A stretch of DNA of 26,658 bases from an uncultured Candidatus Saccharibacteria bacterium (GTDB taxonomy: Bacteria; Patescibacteriota; Saccharimonadia; Saccharimonadales; Saccharimonadaceae). The stretch spans positions 1 to 26,658 of the forward strand of contig CARBES010000012.1 of NCBI GenBank assembly GCA_948944455.1, in the 5' to 3' direction. Shown here one piece after another: positions 12,017 through 19,950 of this stretch. Position 1 is the first letter of the stretch. The number at the start of each line of letters is the position of its first letter. The notes under the pieces were generated by a model that saw nothing but the letters and a program-made list of their open reading frames with translations, was not told where the DNA came from and did not search any database. Made by a program: the position numbers and the translations under genes.

Positions 12017-13429
12017 GTGAAATTATACGATAGCATTAACAAAACCCTTGCCGCGCAAGGACGAAACACTACATCGACCGACATGTATAATTTCGTCGCA
12101 AATTGGGCGCAGTGGTATCGTGGAAACGTCGACAAGTTTCATTATTACTACCAGACCTTAACGAACGGCAAACGACGCAAAGTGGAGCGCCTGACGCTCA
12201 ACATGGCTAAAAAAGTCTGCGAGGATATGACACGGTTGATTTGGTCGGAGAAGACACGAATTGAACTTTCGAAGCAAGAACAAACCGTGAAACTATGGGA
12301 AATTCTTGATAGTAAGCAGAACAACCTTAGTGTCAATCTGCCTCGCTTTATCGAAAAAACCATGGCACTCGGCACTGGCATGATTGTTGAAATTAAGCAA
12401 GGCGACAACGTGTTGCTTGATTTTATTGATGCCGACCTGATTATTCCAATGAGCCACAGTAACTCGTATATCAGCGAGGTTGCAACAATTAGCCGAAGTA
12501 CTGGTCTTGTTGGTGAGAAGAAGGTCTACAACTCTCTACTTACAATTCATCAGTTTGACGGTAAAACCTATACCAAAGAGCACCAGCTATATCGCAGTAC
12601 CGATGTAAACGCTTTAGGTGAGAAGATATCACTTGATACTCTGTATCCGGATCTTGAAGAGGTTGTGAAATATGAAACCGATACGCCACACTTCCAAATT
12701 TACCGACCGAACATTGTGAATAATCTCGACCTAGATTCGCCAATGGGGATTTCGATATTCGCTAATCGTGTCGATAACCTTAAAGCCGTTGACTTGAAAT
12801 ACGACTGCTTTTATAACGAGTTCCAAATGGGCAGGAAGCGTATTCTTGTTGATCGCACAGCCGTTAAAAGCGCTGTGGACACAGATGGTAACAATGTTCA
12901 GTTTTTCGACACAGATGATGCTACCTTTATGGCAATCAATGGCATGGATAACCAGCCAGTCAAGGATATTGACTTTAGTCTGCGTGCTCAGGAGCATATT
13001 ACCGCCATCAACACCGAGCTAAATTATCTCTCAGCTGGTGTTGGGCTGGGGCAAGATTTCTACAATTTCAATGGCTCTAAGGCTGCAAAAACTGCCACAG
13101 AAGTTATTTCAGAAAACTCTGACACATTCCGCAGCAAGGTTAATCACGAGATTATTCTTCGTGATGTAATTTACGATATGGTAAAGGCGGTATGTGAATT
13201 GGCGGATATTGAAAGCGACAGTATCTCAATCACGTTTGATGATAGTGTCATTGAAGATAAGGCTGCAGCCGCCCGACAAGCGCTGATTGAGTATAATGCC
13301 GGGCTCATCGATAAAGTAGAGTATTTCGTGCGGGCACATGGCATGGAAAAAGATCAGGCGACGCAATACGTCTCAGAGATTGAAGATCGAAACCAAGAAG
13401 TTGTCGAGGAGGAACCAGATGCTGAATAG
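12017..13429 (+). CDS. Portal protein (A118/SPP1 gp6 type)
   Basis: A 470-residue protein starting with GTG behind AAGGAAGGAG. It matches the portal family of A118-like and related phages: the N-terminal block with WAQWYRGNVDKFHYY and NMAKKVCEDMTRLIWSEK, the central DADLIIPMSHSN region, and the C-terminal clip/wing segment with SAGVGLGQDFYNFNG and TATEVISENSDTFRSK. It forms the dodecameric ring through which DNA enters and leaves. The acidic C-terminus is usual. It sits between the large terminase and the minor head gene, the standard order. Confidence 0.9.
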   Translation: MKLYDSINKTLAAQGRNTTSTDMYNFVANWAQWYRGNVDKFHYYYQTLTNGKRRKVERLTLNMAKKVCEDMTRLIWSEKTRIELSKQEQTVKLWEILDSKQNNLSVNLPRFIEKTMALGTGMIVEIKQGDNVLLDFIDADLIIPMSHSNSYISEVATISRSTGLVGEKKVYNSLLTIHQFDGKTYTKEHQLYRSTDVNALGEKISLDTLYPDLEEVVKYETDTPHFQIYRPNIVNNLDLDSPMGISIFANRVDNLKAVDLKYDCFYNEFQMGRKRILVDRTAVKSAVDTDGNNVQFFDTDDATFMAINGMDNQPVKDIDFSLRAQEHITAINTELNYLSAGVGLGQDFYNFNGSKAAKTATEVISENSDTFRSKVNHEIILRDVIYDMVKAVCELADIESDSISITFDDSVIEDKAAAARQALIEYNAGLIDKVEYFVRAHGMEKDQATQYVSEIEDRNQEVVEEEPDAE

Positions 13430-13437
13430 GAGGAAAT

Positions 13438-14973
13438 ATGGAAGACGCAGAACTAGAAGCCCTGCTACGACCAATTCTCGATTTGTACAGTCAAATCGAA
13501 ATCGACTTACTGCTGAATGTTGCCTCACGCTTTGATACTTACGAAACTATCGGCGGGACTATAGAGTGGTACTTGGATAAGCTCCAAGAAATGGGCGCGT
13601 TTTACCAAAGCAACGTAAAGATTATGGCGAAGTATGTTGGACTTTCTTCCAAAGAAATTAAACACCTTATGGAAGAACTCAATATGCGTGCCATTATGTC
13701 TTTTGCGGATGCTGATTTGAATTCGCTGCTTAACTCTACAGCTAATCGTAATACGCTGACGAGCATTCTAGGCAATTTGGAGGATGATCTCAAAATCATC
13801 AATACAAAAGCTCTAGAGGGCGCACAGAAAGCCTATATGGACATCTTAACGAAGGGGTTTATTGAAACTTCATCGGGAGTTCATTCTTACCAAGAGAGCG
13901 TTCGCCGAGGCTTGGTTGAGATGGCTGATCGTGGTATCACTGGCGCAACTTATACTCGGGCAAACGGCAGAGAGGTACGATATTCACTTGAGGGTACGGT
14001 ACGCCGAGATATCCTCACACGCGCTCATCAAGTAACTTTCGAAACCCAGATGAACACTATGCGAGAGCTTGGACATAATCTAGTGTATGTTTCACAGCAT
14101 CTCGGAGCGCGCACTCACAAGACGAACAAAATTGCAGACCATGCTGGCTGGCAAGGCAAAGTCTATATGTTAGATGGCTCAAGCGAGAAGTACCAGAATC
14201 TCATTGAAGCTACAGGGTATGGCGATATTCAGGGCTTGGCTGGCGTCAATTGTCGACACCATATCTCAAGCTATATTGAGGGTGTAACTAAGCTGCCTAC
14301 GCGCATTGATGAAGCTGAAAATGAACGTGTTTATCGGCTCAGCCAAGAACAGCGCAAACTGGAACGCGATGTGCGCAAAGCCAAGAAGTGCCTTGCGGTC
14401 GCTAAACAGATGGATGATAAAGAGCTGATTAGATCTTATCGTCAGAATCTCAAAGCTAAGACCGATAAGCTAGACGATTTCGTAGGCAAACACTCAGAAT
14501 TACGTCGTAGTTATGACCGAACCAGAGTAACGGAAGATTATACCCTACGCGCCAAGACCACAGCTGAAAAAGTCGGCGTGAGCAAGGAGTATTGGGAAAA
14601 GTTTATGACGAGTGATGAGCGCGAATTTTGTAAGAAGTTCCCGGAGAAAATCCGCTGGATTGACAGGAACATTACGGATACTAATGGCAAGGTTTTACCA
14701 TCTTATGATTTTGAATGTGAAGCCGACGGCCTATTATATGAGCTCAAAACTCCAATTAAGAAGCCAAAGTACAGCAATATTGCTAGAACAATTAGTGGAA
14801 CCGTAGCTAAGAATGGTAAGAATCGTTTTGTCATCAATCTGAAAAATAGAAAGCTAACTGATAAACTCAAAACTGACTTATCTCAATACAATGTAAGGCA
14901 CCCGAAAACAATGATCGAAGCCTTAAAGGTTTTCTCAAATGGCAAGGTTGTCAATATAGAACTTAAAAAATAG
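13438..14973 (+). CDS. Minor capsid protein 2 with C-terminal BECR-type (CdiA/PBECR-like) nuclease domain
   Basis: A 511-residue protein. Residues 1-300 are Phage_min_cap2: a helical start, RRDILTRAHQVTFETQ, a histidine-bearing core (HLGARTHKTN, ADHAGWQGKVY), and the ATGYGDIQGLAGVNCRHH signature. A charged linker follows (YRLSQEQRKLERDVRKAKK). Residues about 385-511 look like a toxin nuclease domain: YDFECEADGLLYELKTPI with E435-L436-K437, then a helix and a VINLKNRKL strand, as in CdiA C-terminal and phage BECR nucleases. In such polyvalent phage proteins the domain is thought to be injected with the DNA. No immunity gene is obvious. The first part is firm; the nuclease type is a pattern call. 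Confidence 0.8.
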   Translation: MEDAELEALLRPILDLYSQIEIDLLLNVASRFDTYETIGGTIEWYLDKLQEMGAFYQSNVKIMAKYVGLSSKEIKHLMEELNMRAIMSFADADLNSLLNSTANRNTLTSILGNLEDDLKIINTKALEGAQKAYMDILTKGFIETSSGVHSYQESVRRGLVEMADRGITGATYTRANGREVRYSLEGTVRRDILTRAHQVTFETQMNTMRELGHNLVYVSQHLGARTHKTNKIADHAGWQGKVYMLDGSSEKYQNLIEATGYGDIQGLAGVNCRHHISSYIEGVTKLPTRIDEAENERVYRLSQEQRKLERDVRKAKKCLAVAKQMDDKELIRSYRQNLKAKTDKLDDFVGKHSELRRSYDRTRVTEDYTLRAKTTAEKVGVSKEYWEKFMTSDEREFCKKFPEKIRWIDRNITDTNGKVLPSYDFECEADGLLYELKTPIKKPKYSNIARTISGTVAKNGKNRFVINLKNRKLTDKLKTDLSQYNVRHPKTMIEALKVFSNGKVVNIELKK

Positions 14974-15027
14974 GCGATCGCCTCTGTTTTACGTATTTTA
15001 TTTCAATACCACGGAGGTTCGCCTATT
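14969..15027 (+). repeat. Long inverted repeat around the minor capsid gene stop
   Basis: AATAGGCGA (14969-14977) pairs perfectly with TCGCCTATT (15019-15027), and CCTC (14981-14984) with GAGG (15014-15017). The TAG stop lies in the left arm, and GGCGATCGCC is a palindrome by itself. It could be a weak bidirectional terminator, a protein site, or the scar of an inserted unit. Confidence 0.5.
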
Positions 15028-15056
15028 TGTGCCTTCATCATATCACGCAACATAAT
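15027..15056 (+). promoter_or_regulatory. Possible promoter for the lone tRNA-Tyr
   Basis: TTGTGC, an 18-base spacer and CATAAT, placed 18 bases before the tRNA. The match is modest; the tRNA could also be processed from the late transcript. Confidence 0.25.
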
Positions 15057-15074
15057 GATTGTCAATAGCATTTT

Positions 15075-15160
15075 GCTGATGTAGCGAAGTGGCTAAACGC
15101 AGCAGACTGTAAATCTGCCCTCCTCGGAGTTCCCTAGTTCGAATCTAGGCATCAGCACCA
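15075..15160 (+). tRNA. tRNA-Tyr (GUA), second copy, inside the head operon
   Basis: Acceptor GCTGATG/CATCAGC, A discriminator, encoded CCA. Anticodon arm GCAGA/TCTGC with loop CTGTAAA, GUA at 15109-15111. Long variable arm with CTCC/GGAG. T-arm CCTAG/CTAGG with TTCGAAT. It is more canonical than the copy at 4184 and differs from it in the acceptor, D-arm and variable arm, so it is not a recent duplicate. Confidence 0.9.
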
Positions 15161-15173
15161 TTATCTCGAATAA

Positions 15174-15247
15174 CACCCAGCCTCACTATCCTCGCTTTGT
15201 GGGGCTGAGTGGTATCCAAGATACCAATGACGCATCACGCTGCGTCA
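15174..15247 (+). other. Three hairpins between tRNA-Tyr and the scaffold gene
   Basis: CAC.CAGCC.CAC/GTG.GGCTG.GTG (15174-15211), GGTATC/GATACC (15211-15225), and TGACGCA/TGCGTCA (15228-15247), packed end to end, none with a T tract. The block resembles the three-hairpin RNA after the main tRNA array and shares the 10-mer CACCCAGCCT with it (4487 and 15174). The rest up to 15299 holds only the scaffold ribosome binding site. Confidence 0.4.
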
Positions 15248-15299
15248 CTAATATAAAACGGGTTAATGCCGACGGGCTATAAACGGGAAAGGAAGGCTT

Positions 15300-15854
15300 A
15301 TGCCAGAACTAAACAATAAAACAGAAGAACTCAAGGATAAAAACCCTGAGGAAGGAGCTGGGACGTCTGACACCGAGATCGCAGACGATAAACAAAAAGG
15401 TGGTGATGAGGATATGGTACCACGCGCTGAAGCTCAGAAAATGGCTGACGCAATGGTTGCCAAAAAACTCAAAGGAATGCCGAGCAAAGAGGAACTTGCG
15501 AAGTACAAAGAGTGGCAAGAATCCCAGAAGACTGCCGAGGAAAAGCAAGCTGAACGCGACGAGCATTATCGTGCGCTTGAGGCGGAGAACACTTCGCTGA
15601 AGCAGGAAAAGCTTGTATTGAGCAAAGGTGTAAGTCTCAGCGATGCTGATTACGTGCTGTTCAAGGTCGGCAAAATGGAGGGCGATTTTGAAGAGAATCT
15701 CGATAAATTTCTCTCTGAGAATGAAAAGTTTGTCAGTTCGGCCGAATCGACAAAAGCGACAGACGGTGCTCCGGTAAAACGGAACGCTACGACTACTGCA
15801 AATAGCATTAGCGACCGCCTCAAAGCTCGACACCCAGATATCAAATTAGATTAA
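15300..15854 (+). CDS. Scaffolding protein (DUF4355-like)
   Basis: A 184-residue protein directly before the major capsid gene. It has an acidic disordered N-terminus, a long charged coiled-coil centre (about 47-105, with KMADAMVAKKLKGMPSKEEL and AERDEHYRALEAENTSLKQEK), and a basic C-terminal end (ISDRLKARHPDIKLD). This is the classical scaffold pattern. It guides assembly of the shell and leaves before DNA enters. The ribosome binding site is GGAAAGGAAGG. There is no internal protease motif. Confidence 0.85.
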   Translation: MPELNNKTEELKDKNPEEGAGTSDTEIADDKQKGGDEDMVPRAEAQKMADAMVAKKLKGMPSKEELAKYKEWQESQKTAEEKQAERDEHYRALEAENTSLKQEKLVLSKGVSLSDADYVLFKVGKMEGDFEENLDKFLSENEKFVSSAESTKATDGAPVKRNATTTANSISDRLKARHPDIKLD

Positions 15855-15866
15855 AAGGAGAAAAAA

Positions 15867-16724
15867 ATGGCTAATGAAGTAGCTAAAACCGCCCCTGGCG
15901 GAACTCACGAAACCCAAACAACTTACGCGAAAGAAGTTGTCGCTCTTGCTCGTCTTGAGTGCAATATCTACAACGACTTCCGCGAAGATGGCGTCAAGAA
16001 TGATGCCACTGGTCTAGTCAAGATCCCGACTCGCAACGCTGAGGTCAAGGTATCTAGCTATGATGTCAAAAATGGCATTGAACTTACTCAGTCCGCAACC
16101 GAATATGTCGACATGCCAATGGATAAGCACTACGGCGTTAATGAGCTCATTGATGGATACGAAGCCGAGGCAGTTCCTGACGACTTGGTTGCACAGCGCC
16201 TTGAAAGCGCTGGTGAATCTCTAGGCAAGAAACACGAAGAGGACGCTATTGCAGTCTTGAAAGACGAAGGTACAACTTCTGCCGACACCACAGCAATCAC
16301 AGAAGCCAACGCCTACAAGACTATTGCTAAAGAGGTTAAGAATATGAAAGCCCGCGGTATGAAAGTGGCTAACATGCGCATCGCAGTTTCTGCTGATGTC
16401 GAGTTGGCACTTCTCACTGACGACAAATTTGCCAATACGGCTGGTACTCTTGGTGAGACCTTGGTGCGTGAGGGCGTGATTGGCAAAATCAATGGCGTCG
16501 CCGTGAAACCAAACTATCTGATGGGCGACGAGGTAGATTTCATAATCTACGACACTCGCTTTACTCAGAAACACGAAGCTTGGGAGGTCGAACCAAAAAT
16601 CAATCCGCTCGCCGATGGCAAGCATATCGGCTCTTCCGCCCTGCAAGGTCGCTCTGTTGGTGGTCTCAAAGTCACCAACGCACTTGGCGTCCAAGTAAAG
16701 CTCAACGCGACTACTACCGAATAA
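15867..16724 (+). CDS. Major capsid protein (HK97 fold)
   Basis: A 285-residue protein of the major capsid group found in A118-like and Lactobacillales phages: N-terminal TTYAKEVVALARLECN, then KIPTRNAEVKVSSYDV, MDKHYGVNELIDGYEA, and the C-terminal IIYDTRFTQKHEAWEV with SVGGLKVTNALGVQVK. There is no N-terminal delta domain, consistent with the separate scaffold gene upstream. Codon choice is biased to C-ending codons (AAC, GAC, CTC, CGC) more than in the early genes, as expected for the most abundant virion protein. The ribosome binding site is AAAAGGAG. Confidence 0.9.
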   Translation: MANEVAKTAPGGTHETQTTYAKEVVALARLECNIYNDFREDGVKNDATGLVKIPTRNAEVKVSSYDVKNGIELTQSATEYVDMPMDKHYGVNELIDGYEAEAVPDDLVAQRLESAGESLGKKHEEDAIAVLKDEGTTSADTTAITEANAYKTIAKEVKNMKARGMKVANMRIAVSADVELALLTDDKFANTAGTLGETLVREGVIGKINGVAVKPNYLMGDEVDFIIYDTRFTQKHEAWEVEPKINPLADGKHIGSSALQGRSVGGLKVTNALGVQVKLNATTTE

Positions 16725-16745
16725 CTACCCGAAAGGAGGCAGTGA

Positions 16746-17141
16746 ATGATTGTTAGTCAATCGTATTATCTCGAAACCTATAAAGGCGTAGAAACTGCCG
16801 AATTTGACCGCTTGAACGATATATCGCAGATGTTCGTAGAAAATCTTACTAAGCACGACGAAGCTAGGCTATTGAATCTCTCGGAAACCGCCCTAGAGCG
16901 CGTCAGAAAGGCTATTTGTGCCGAAATTGAGTATTTATGCTCCCTTGGTGGTACAAAGGCCGTGAACGCAAAACAGGACGTCCAAAAGGTTAGTGAGAGC
17001 TATAGTGGCTCTTACTCCTACTCGCTTGATAGTAAGAGTATGGCTAGCATAAGGTATGTAAATGGCATACCTTATGCCCCAATGGTAGATATTTATCTTT
17101 CCGAAACAGGATTGCTATATTCAGGAGTTAACTATGTTTAA
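16746..17141 (+). CDS. Head-tail connector (adaptor) protein
   Basis: A 131-residue helical protein right after the capsid gene, at the usual place of the gp15/gp6-type adaptor that docks under the portal. It has an N-terminal helix with DRLNDISQMFVENLT, a helix with ALERVRKAICAEIEYL, and a glycine/serine-rich end with the SYSYSLDS pattern typical of this family. The ribosome binding site is AAAGGAGGC. It overlaps the next gene by 8 bases. Confidence 0.75.
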   Translation: MIVSQSYYLETYKGVETAEFDRLNDISQMFVENLTKHDEARLLNLSETALERVRKAICAEIEYLCSLGGTKAVNAKQDVQKVSESYSGSYSYSLDSKSMASIRYVNGIPYAPMVDIYLSETGLLYSGVNYV

Positions 17142-17463
17142 TCGTGTCGTTACATTCTTTCACAAAACAAAAGACGGTTGTGAAAAACATGTTATCAATG
17201 GCGTATTCTACGACGAAGTGAAAAGCATCAGCTTAGAAAGTAAAGGCGAAAAAGAAGCTAATTCCATCAAGCTGGTTATTCCAGTAGATGCGATCGGTGA
17301 CGAGCGAGAGCCACAAGAGGGTGACTATGTGTGTAAAGGATACATCGAAAGCGATTACGCCGATTTAACCTCAATGCTGCAGAGTGAACCGGCTCACCTT
17401 ATTGTCGCTTGTGATAAACGAGATTACGGTTCTAATCCGCATTATCTCATAACTGGGAGATAG
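17134..17463 (+). CDS. Putative head-closure / minor capsid protein
   Basis: A 109-residue beta-rich protein starting MFNRVVTFFHK, a pattern of DUF6751-type neck proteins (often ITxYN or VTxF at the start, then a strand-rich middle with GDYVCKG and a C-terminal AHLIVACDKRDYG segment). These sit second in the neck and close the head after packaging. The assignment rests on gene order plus this pattern. There is one base between its stop and the next gene. Confidence 0.65.
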   Translation: MFNRVVTFFHKTKDGCEKHVINGVFYDEVKSISLESKGEKEANSIKLVIPVDAIGDEREPQEGDYVCKGYIESDYADLTSMLQSEPAHLIVACDKRDYGSNPHYLITGR

Positions 17464-17464
17464 A

Positions 17465-17923
17465 ATGGACGACTTAATCTTCGTAGTAGAAACGGGCGAT
17501 GTAGCTGAAATGCTAGAACGTGTTGGACTTGAAGATGGAGGAGTTGCACAAAAACAGCTTGACGAAAGCTTTGTGAAATATTGCGACCCCTACGTACCAG
17601 TTGGCGATAGTATGGTGTTGCTCGATAGTGCTTATCGTTCCACCGAGTTCGGGAGTGGCGAAATCGTCTGGAATACGCCCTACGCACATTACATGTACGA
17701 GGGAATCCTATTCGTCGATCCGGAAACTGGGAAGGGTGCGTTCTATTCTCCCGACTATGGCTTTTGGAGCAGACCGGGAGTTCAGAAAATTCCAAGTGAT
17801 CGCGAATTGGAATATCACGGTGGTGGTCTGCGTGGTAAAAAGTGGGCAGAGCGTATGTGGGCAGATCGAAGCGAAGACATCATTCGTGAAGTAGAAATGG
17901 TAATGGGCAGGAAGAGTAAATGA
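17465..17923 (+). CDS. Minor capsid protein (HK97 gp10-like / PF11114 type)
   Basis: A 152-residue protein with the family hallmarks: LDESFVKYCDPYVP near residue 40, YAHYMYEGILFVDPETGKGAF in the middle (YAHYxYxG is characteristic), and a C-terminal KKWAERMWADRSEDIIREVE helix. Such proteins belong to the neck between head and tail. It overlaps the next gene by 4 bases (ATGA). The aromatic-rich centre is normal for the group. Confidence 0.75.
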   Translation: MDDLIFVVETGDVAEMLERVGLEDGGVAQKQLDESFVKYCDPYVPVGDSMVLLDSAYRSTEFGSGEIVWNTPYAHYMYEGILFVDPETGKGAFYSPDYGFWSRPGVQKIPSDRELEYHGGGLRGKKWAERMWADRSEDIIREVEMVMGRKSK

Positions 17924-18354
17924 AAAAACCTATTATAGAAGCTCTGAAAGAATATTTTGAGAGTTGTCCTCTTCTGGGCGACCTTGCAACGGTCAACGTT
18001 GATTTTCTGGACAAAGACGCCGGAAGTTACTCGATCGAGGAATCCCCTACTACTCCAGTCGTCAGGCGGTTTATCGACGGGAGTAAGGAGTGTCAATATT
18101 TGTTCGTATTTGCTAGCCGTAGTTTCTACGCAACAGAGGCAAACAAACAAAATATTAGCAACTTGCATCTGTTTGAGCGTTTGACTGACTGGATTGAGGA
18201 AAATAATCGTCAAGACAAGCTCCCAGAACTGGGCGATGATCGAGAAACAGAATCGCTGGTTGTAACAACAAGCGGGTACTTATTCGGAGCAAGTGATAAC
18301 CGGCGACACGCTCGGTATCAAATTCAATGTAAATTAACCTATAAGGAGAAATAA
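17920..18354 (+). CDS. Tail terminator-like minor capsid protein
   Basis: A 144-residue protein of the group often labelled minor capsid protein or, mistakenly, chloramphenicol resistance protein in phages: YSIEESPTTPVVRRFIDGSKECQYLFVF near residues 35-65, NLHLFERLTDWIEENN, LPEL, and a final ARYQIQCKLTYKE. The position just before the major tail gene fits a tail terminator that caps the tail tube and joins the neck. Well supported by pattern and order. Confidence 0.75.
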   Translation: MKKPIIEALKEYFESCPLLGDLATVNVDFLDKDAGSYSIEESPTTPVVRRFIDGSKECQYLFVFASRSFYATEANKQNISNLHLFERLTDWIEENNRQDKLPELGDDRETESLVVTTSGYLFGASDNRRHARYQIQCKLTYKEK

Positions 18355-18355
18355 C

Positions 18356-18841
18356 ATGGGTGTAAAAGCAAAACGTGAGCAATATATTGTTTTCATGAAC
18401 GTTGGCACGAAAGAAAAGCCCGAGTGGCAAGCCATCGGCAAGGACAATGAAGATGCATCTCGCTCGCTAAACAACGAAGTAAATTCTAAAAAGAACATTC
18501 TTGGCGTTACAACGGTTGAGGTAACAAAGGGTAACCAGACCACCTCAATTGATCCGTACAAGCAGGAAGCTGATGACAAAATTTCTGAAGTTTTGCACGA
18601 CATCTACTTCAATGACTTAGAGCTATCTGACGTCGAAAAAGAGTTTTTGGAAGTTTCGCTCTACAAGAAAACCGAAGACGGCAAGTATGAAGCTTTCAAG
18701 CAGACAGGTGCCATTGATCTAAAATCTCACGGCGGTGATACCACTGGCATCTCTGATCCGTTTGATATTAACTGGCTCGGTGAGCGCACCTATGGCACTT
18801 TTGATGTCGATACTAAGACGTTTACGCCAACCACGGCTTAA
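18356..18841 (+). CDS. Major tail (tube) protein
   Basis: A 161-residue protein between the tail terminator and the chaperones. It shows the tail-tube pattern: an N-terminal strand, ASRSLNNEVNSKKNILG (the conserved insertion-loop region with N..K..ILG), then a DPYKQEADDKI strand-turn, and a glycine-rich C-terminus with DINWLGERTYGTFDV. It polymerises into the non-contractile tail tube. The ribosome binding site is AAGGAG. No Ig-like extension is present. Confidence 0.85.
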   Translation: MGVKAKREQYIVFMNVGTKEKPEWQAIGKDNEDASRSLNNEVNSKKNILGVTTVEVTKGNQTTSIDPYKQEADDKISEVLHDIYFNDLELSDVEKEFLEVSLYKKTEDGKYEAFKQTGAIDLKSHGGDTTGISDPFDINWLGERTYGTFDVDTKTFTPTTA

Positions 18842-18866
18842 CTTATAAGCCCAACATAATTAAACC

Positions 18867-18895
18867 ACTATGGGACGCCTAAAACGTCCCATAGT
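18867..18895 (+). terminator. Perfect 11-bp hairpin after the major tail gene
   Basis: ACTATGGGACG/CGTCCCATAGT with a 7-base loop, lying between the abundant tail tube gene and the low-abundance chaperones. Only two T follow, so it is a partial terminator or an mRNA 3'-end stabiliser rather than a full stop. Confidence 0.5.
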
Positions 18896-18918
18896 TCATG
18901 ATAAGTGAGGAATAAACT

Positions 18919-19389
18919 ATGCCAGCAATTACAATTGCACCAAAAAATCAAATTACTCTCGATATTGTTAACGAAAAAGGTGAAAAACGTGGAGAAATCA
19001 AGTTTAACCCACGTGATATTCGCGTGTATAACGCTTTCATGGCGATGAGCAAGCACATTTACAACATAGCCGACAAATACGGCTCCGTTAAAGATGTTGC
19101 TGAAATCCCCGAAGGCAAGCTCGGTTCTATCGACGAATACAAGGAAGCGTGCGACGCCCTTGGCAAGGTCGCTGATTTTACCGATTGTGCTGTCAAACAA
19201 ATCGACGAAATCGCAAAAGAACTCGACGTGGTATTCGGCAAAGGCACCAGTGAGCTTATCTTGCAAGGTTCATATGATTTTGAATTGCTGTCAGAGTTTA
19301 TTCAGGGAGTTGCACCATTTTTCAAAGAGGCAAAAAACGAACGAGTAAATAAATACCTTGATGACAAGAATGAAAGCGACGTAATGTAG
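18919..19389 (+). CDS. Tail assembly chaperone 1 (gpG-like)
   Basis: A 156-residue protein after the tail tube gene and before the Gp15-type gene, in the place of the first tail chaperone. It starts with a beta-rich segment (ITLDIVNEKGEKRGEIKFNP), then helices including CDALGKVADFTDCAVKQIDEIAKELDVVFGKG. That last region, with FG and GT.E, is typical of this chaperone type. It probably coats the tape measure protein during tail assembly. It ends with its own stop, 1 base before the next gene. Confidence 0.75.
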   Translation: MPAITIAPKNQITLDIVNEKGEKRGEIKFNPRDIRVYNAFMAMSKHIYNIADKYGSVKDVAEIPEGKLGSIDEYKEACDALGKVADFTDCAVKQIDEIAKELDVVFGKGTSELILQGSYDFELLSEFIQGVAPFFKEAKNERVNKYLDDKNESDVM

Positions 19390-19390
19390 C

Positions 19391-19948
19391 ATGAATGTTT
19401 TAGCCAATAAGTTCCCCACAAAAATACGAATTGGCGACAAGATATACGAAATTAATGCTGACTTTAGAAACTGCTTGAAAATCATACTGGCGTTTGAGGA
19501 CGATGAGCTTACCATCGAGGACAAGTACGAAGTCATGTTGCGCCGCCTATATAAGCAAATACCAGATGGCATAGTTGAAGCCGTTCGTAAGGCAAAGCTA
19601 TTTCTAGATTGCGGGGAAGAAGCCGAGGAGAAGCCAGCATCGCAGCGCGTATATAGCTTTCAGAAAGATGGACAGTTTATCTACTCGGCAGTTAAGCAAA
19701 CCCACCAAATCGACCTTGAAGAAGTGGAGTTTTTGCATTGGTGGAAGTTTGTGTTTTTGTTTTCAGACATCAACTCTGACTGCGCTTTTGCTAATATGGT
19801 GCATCTACGTGATAAGAAAAACCGCGGCAAGCTCTCAAAAGAAGAGCGTGCAGTGTTCAACAAGTCGAGAGCGATTCTCGACTTAAATTATACTAACGAG
19901 CCAACAGAGGAGGAGCGAGACTTTTTGAGGCGTTTGAAAGGAGAATAA
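19391..19948 (+). CDS. Tail assembly chaperone 2 (bacteriophage Gp15 family)
   Basis: A 185-residue protein with Gp15 (PF06854) signatures: an N-terminal FRNCLKIILAFEDDELTIEDKYEVMLRRLY block and a C-terminal block LEEVEFLHWWKFVFLF, followed by a KKNRGKLSKEERAVF segment. Gp15 members precede the tape measure gene and serve as the second tail chaperone. Here it has its own ATG, not a frameshift extension of the gene before. The start lacks a strong ribosome binding site; coupling to the preceding stop (TAGCATG) is likely. Confidence 0.85.
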   Translation: MNVLANKFPTKIRIGDKIYEINADFRNCLKIILAFEDDELTIEDKYEVMLRRLYKQIPDGIVEAVRKAKLFLDCGEEAEEKPASQRVYSFQKDGQFIYSAVKQTHQIDLEEVEFLHWWKFVFLFSDINSDCAFANMVHLRDKKNRGKLSKEERAVFNKSRAILDLNYTNEPTEEERDFLRRLKGE

Positions 19949-19950
19949 TC

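Noticed and set aside
15309..15833. 174-codon minus-strand frame across the scaffold gene
   Set aside because: Antisense shadow of a well-supported gene; the product is Phe/Leu/Cys-rich without a plausible start context.
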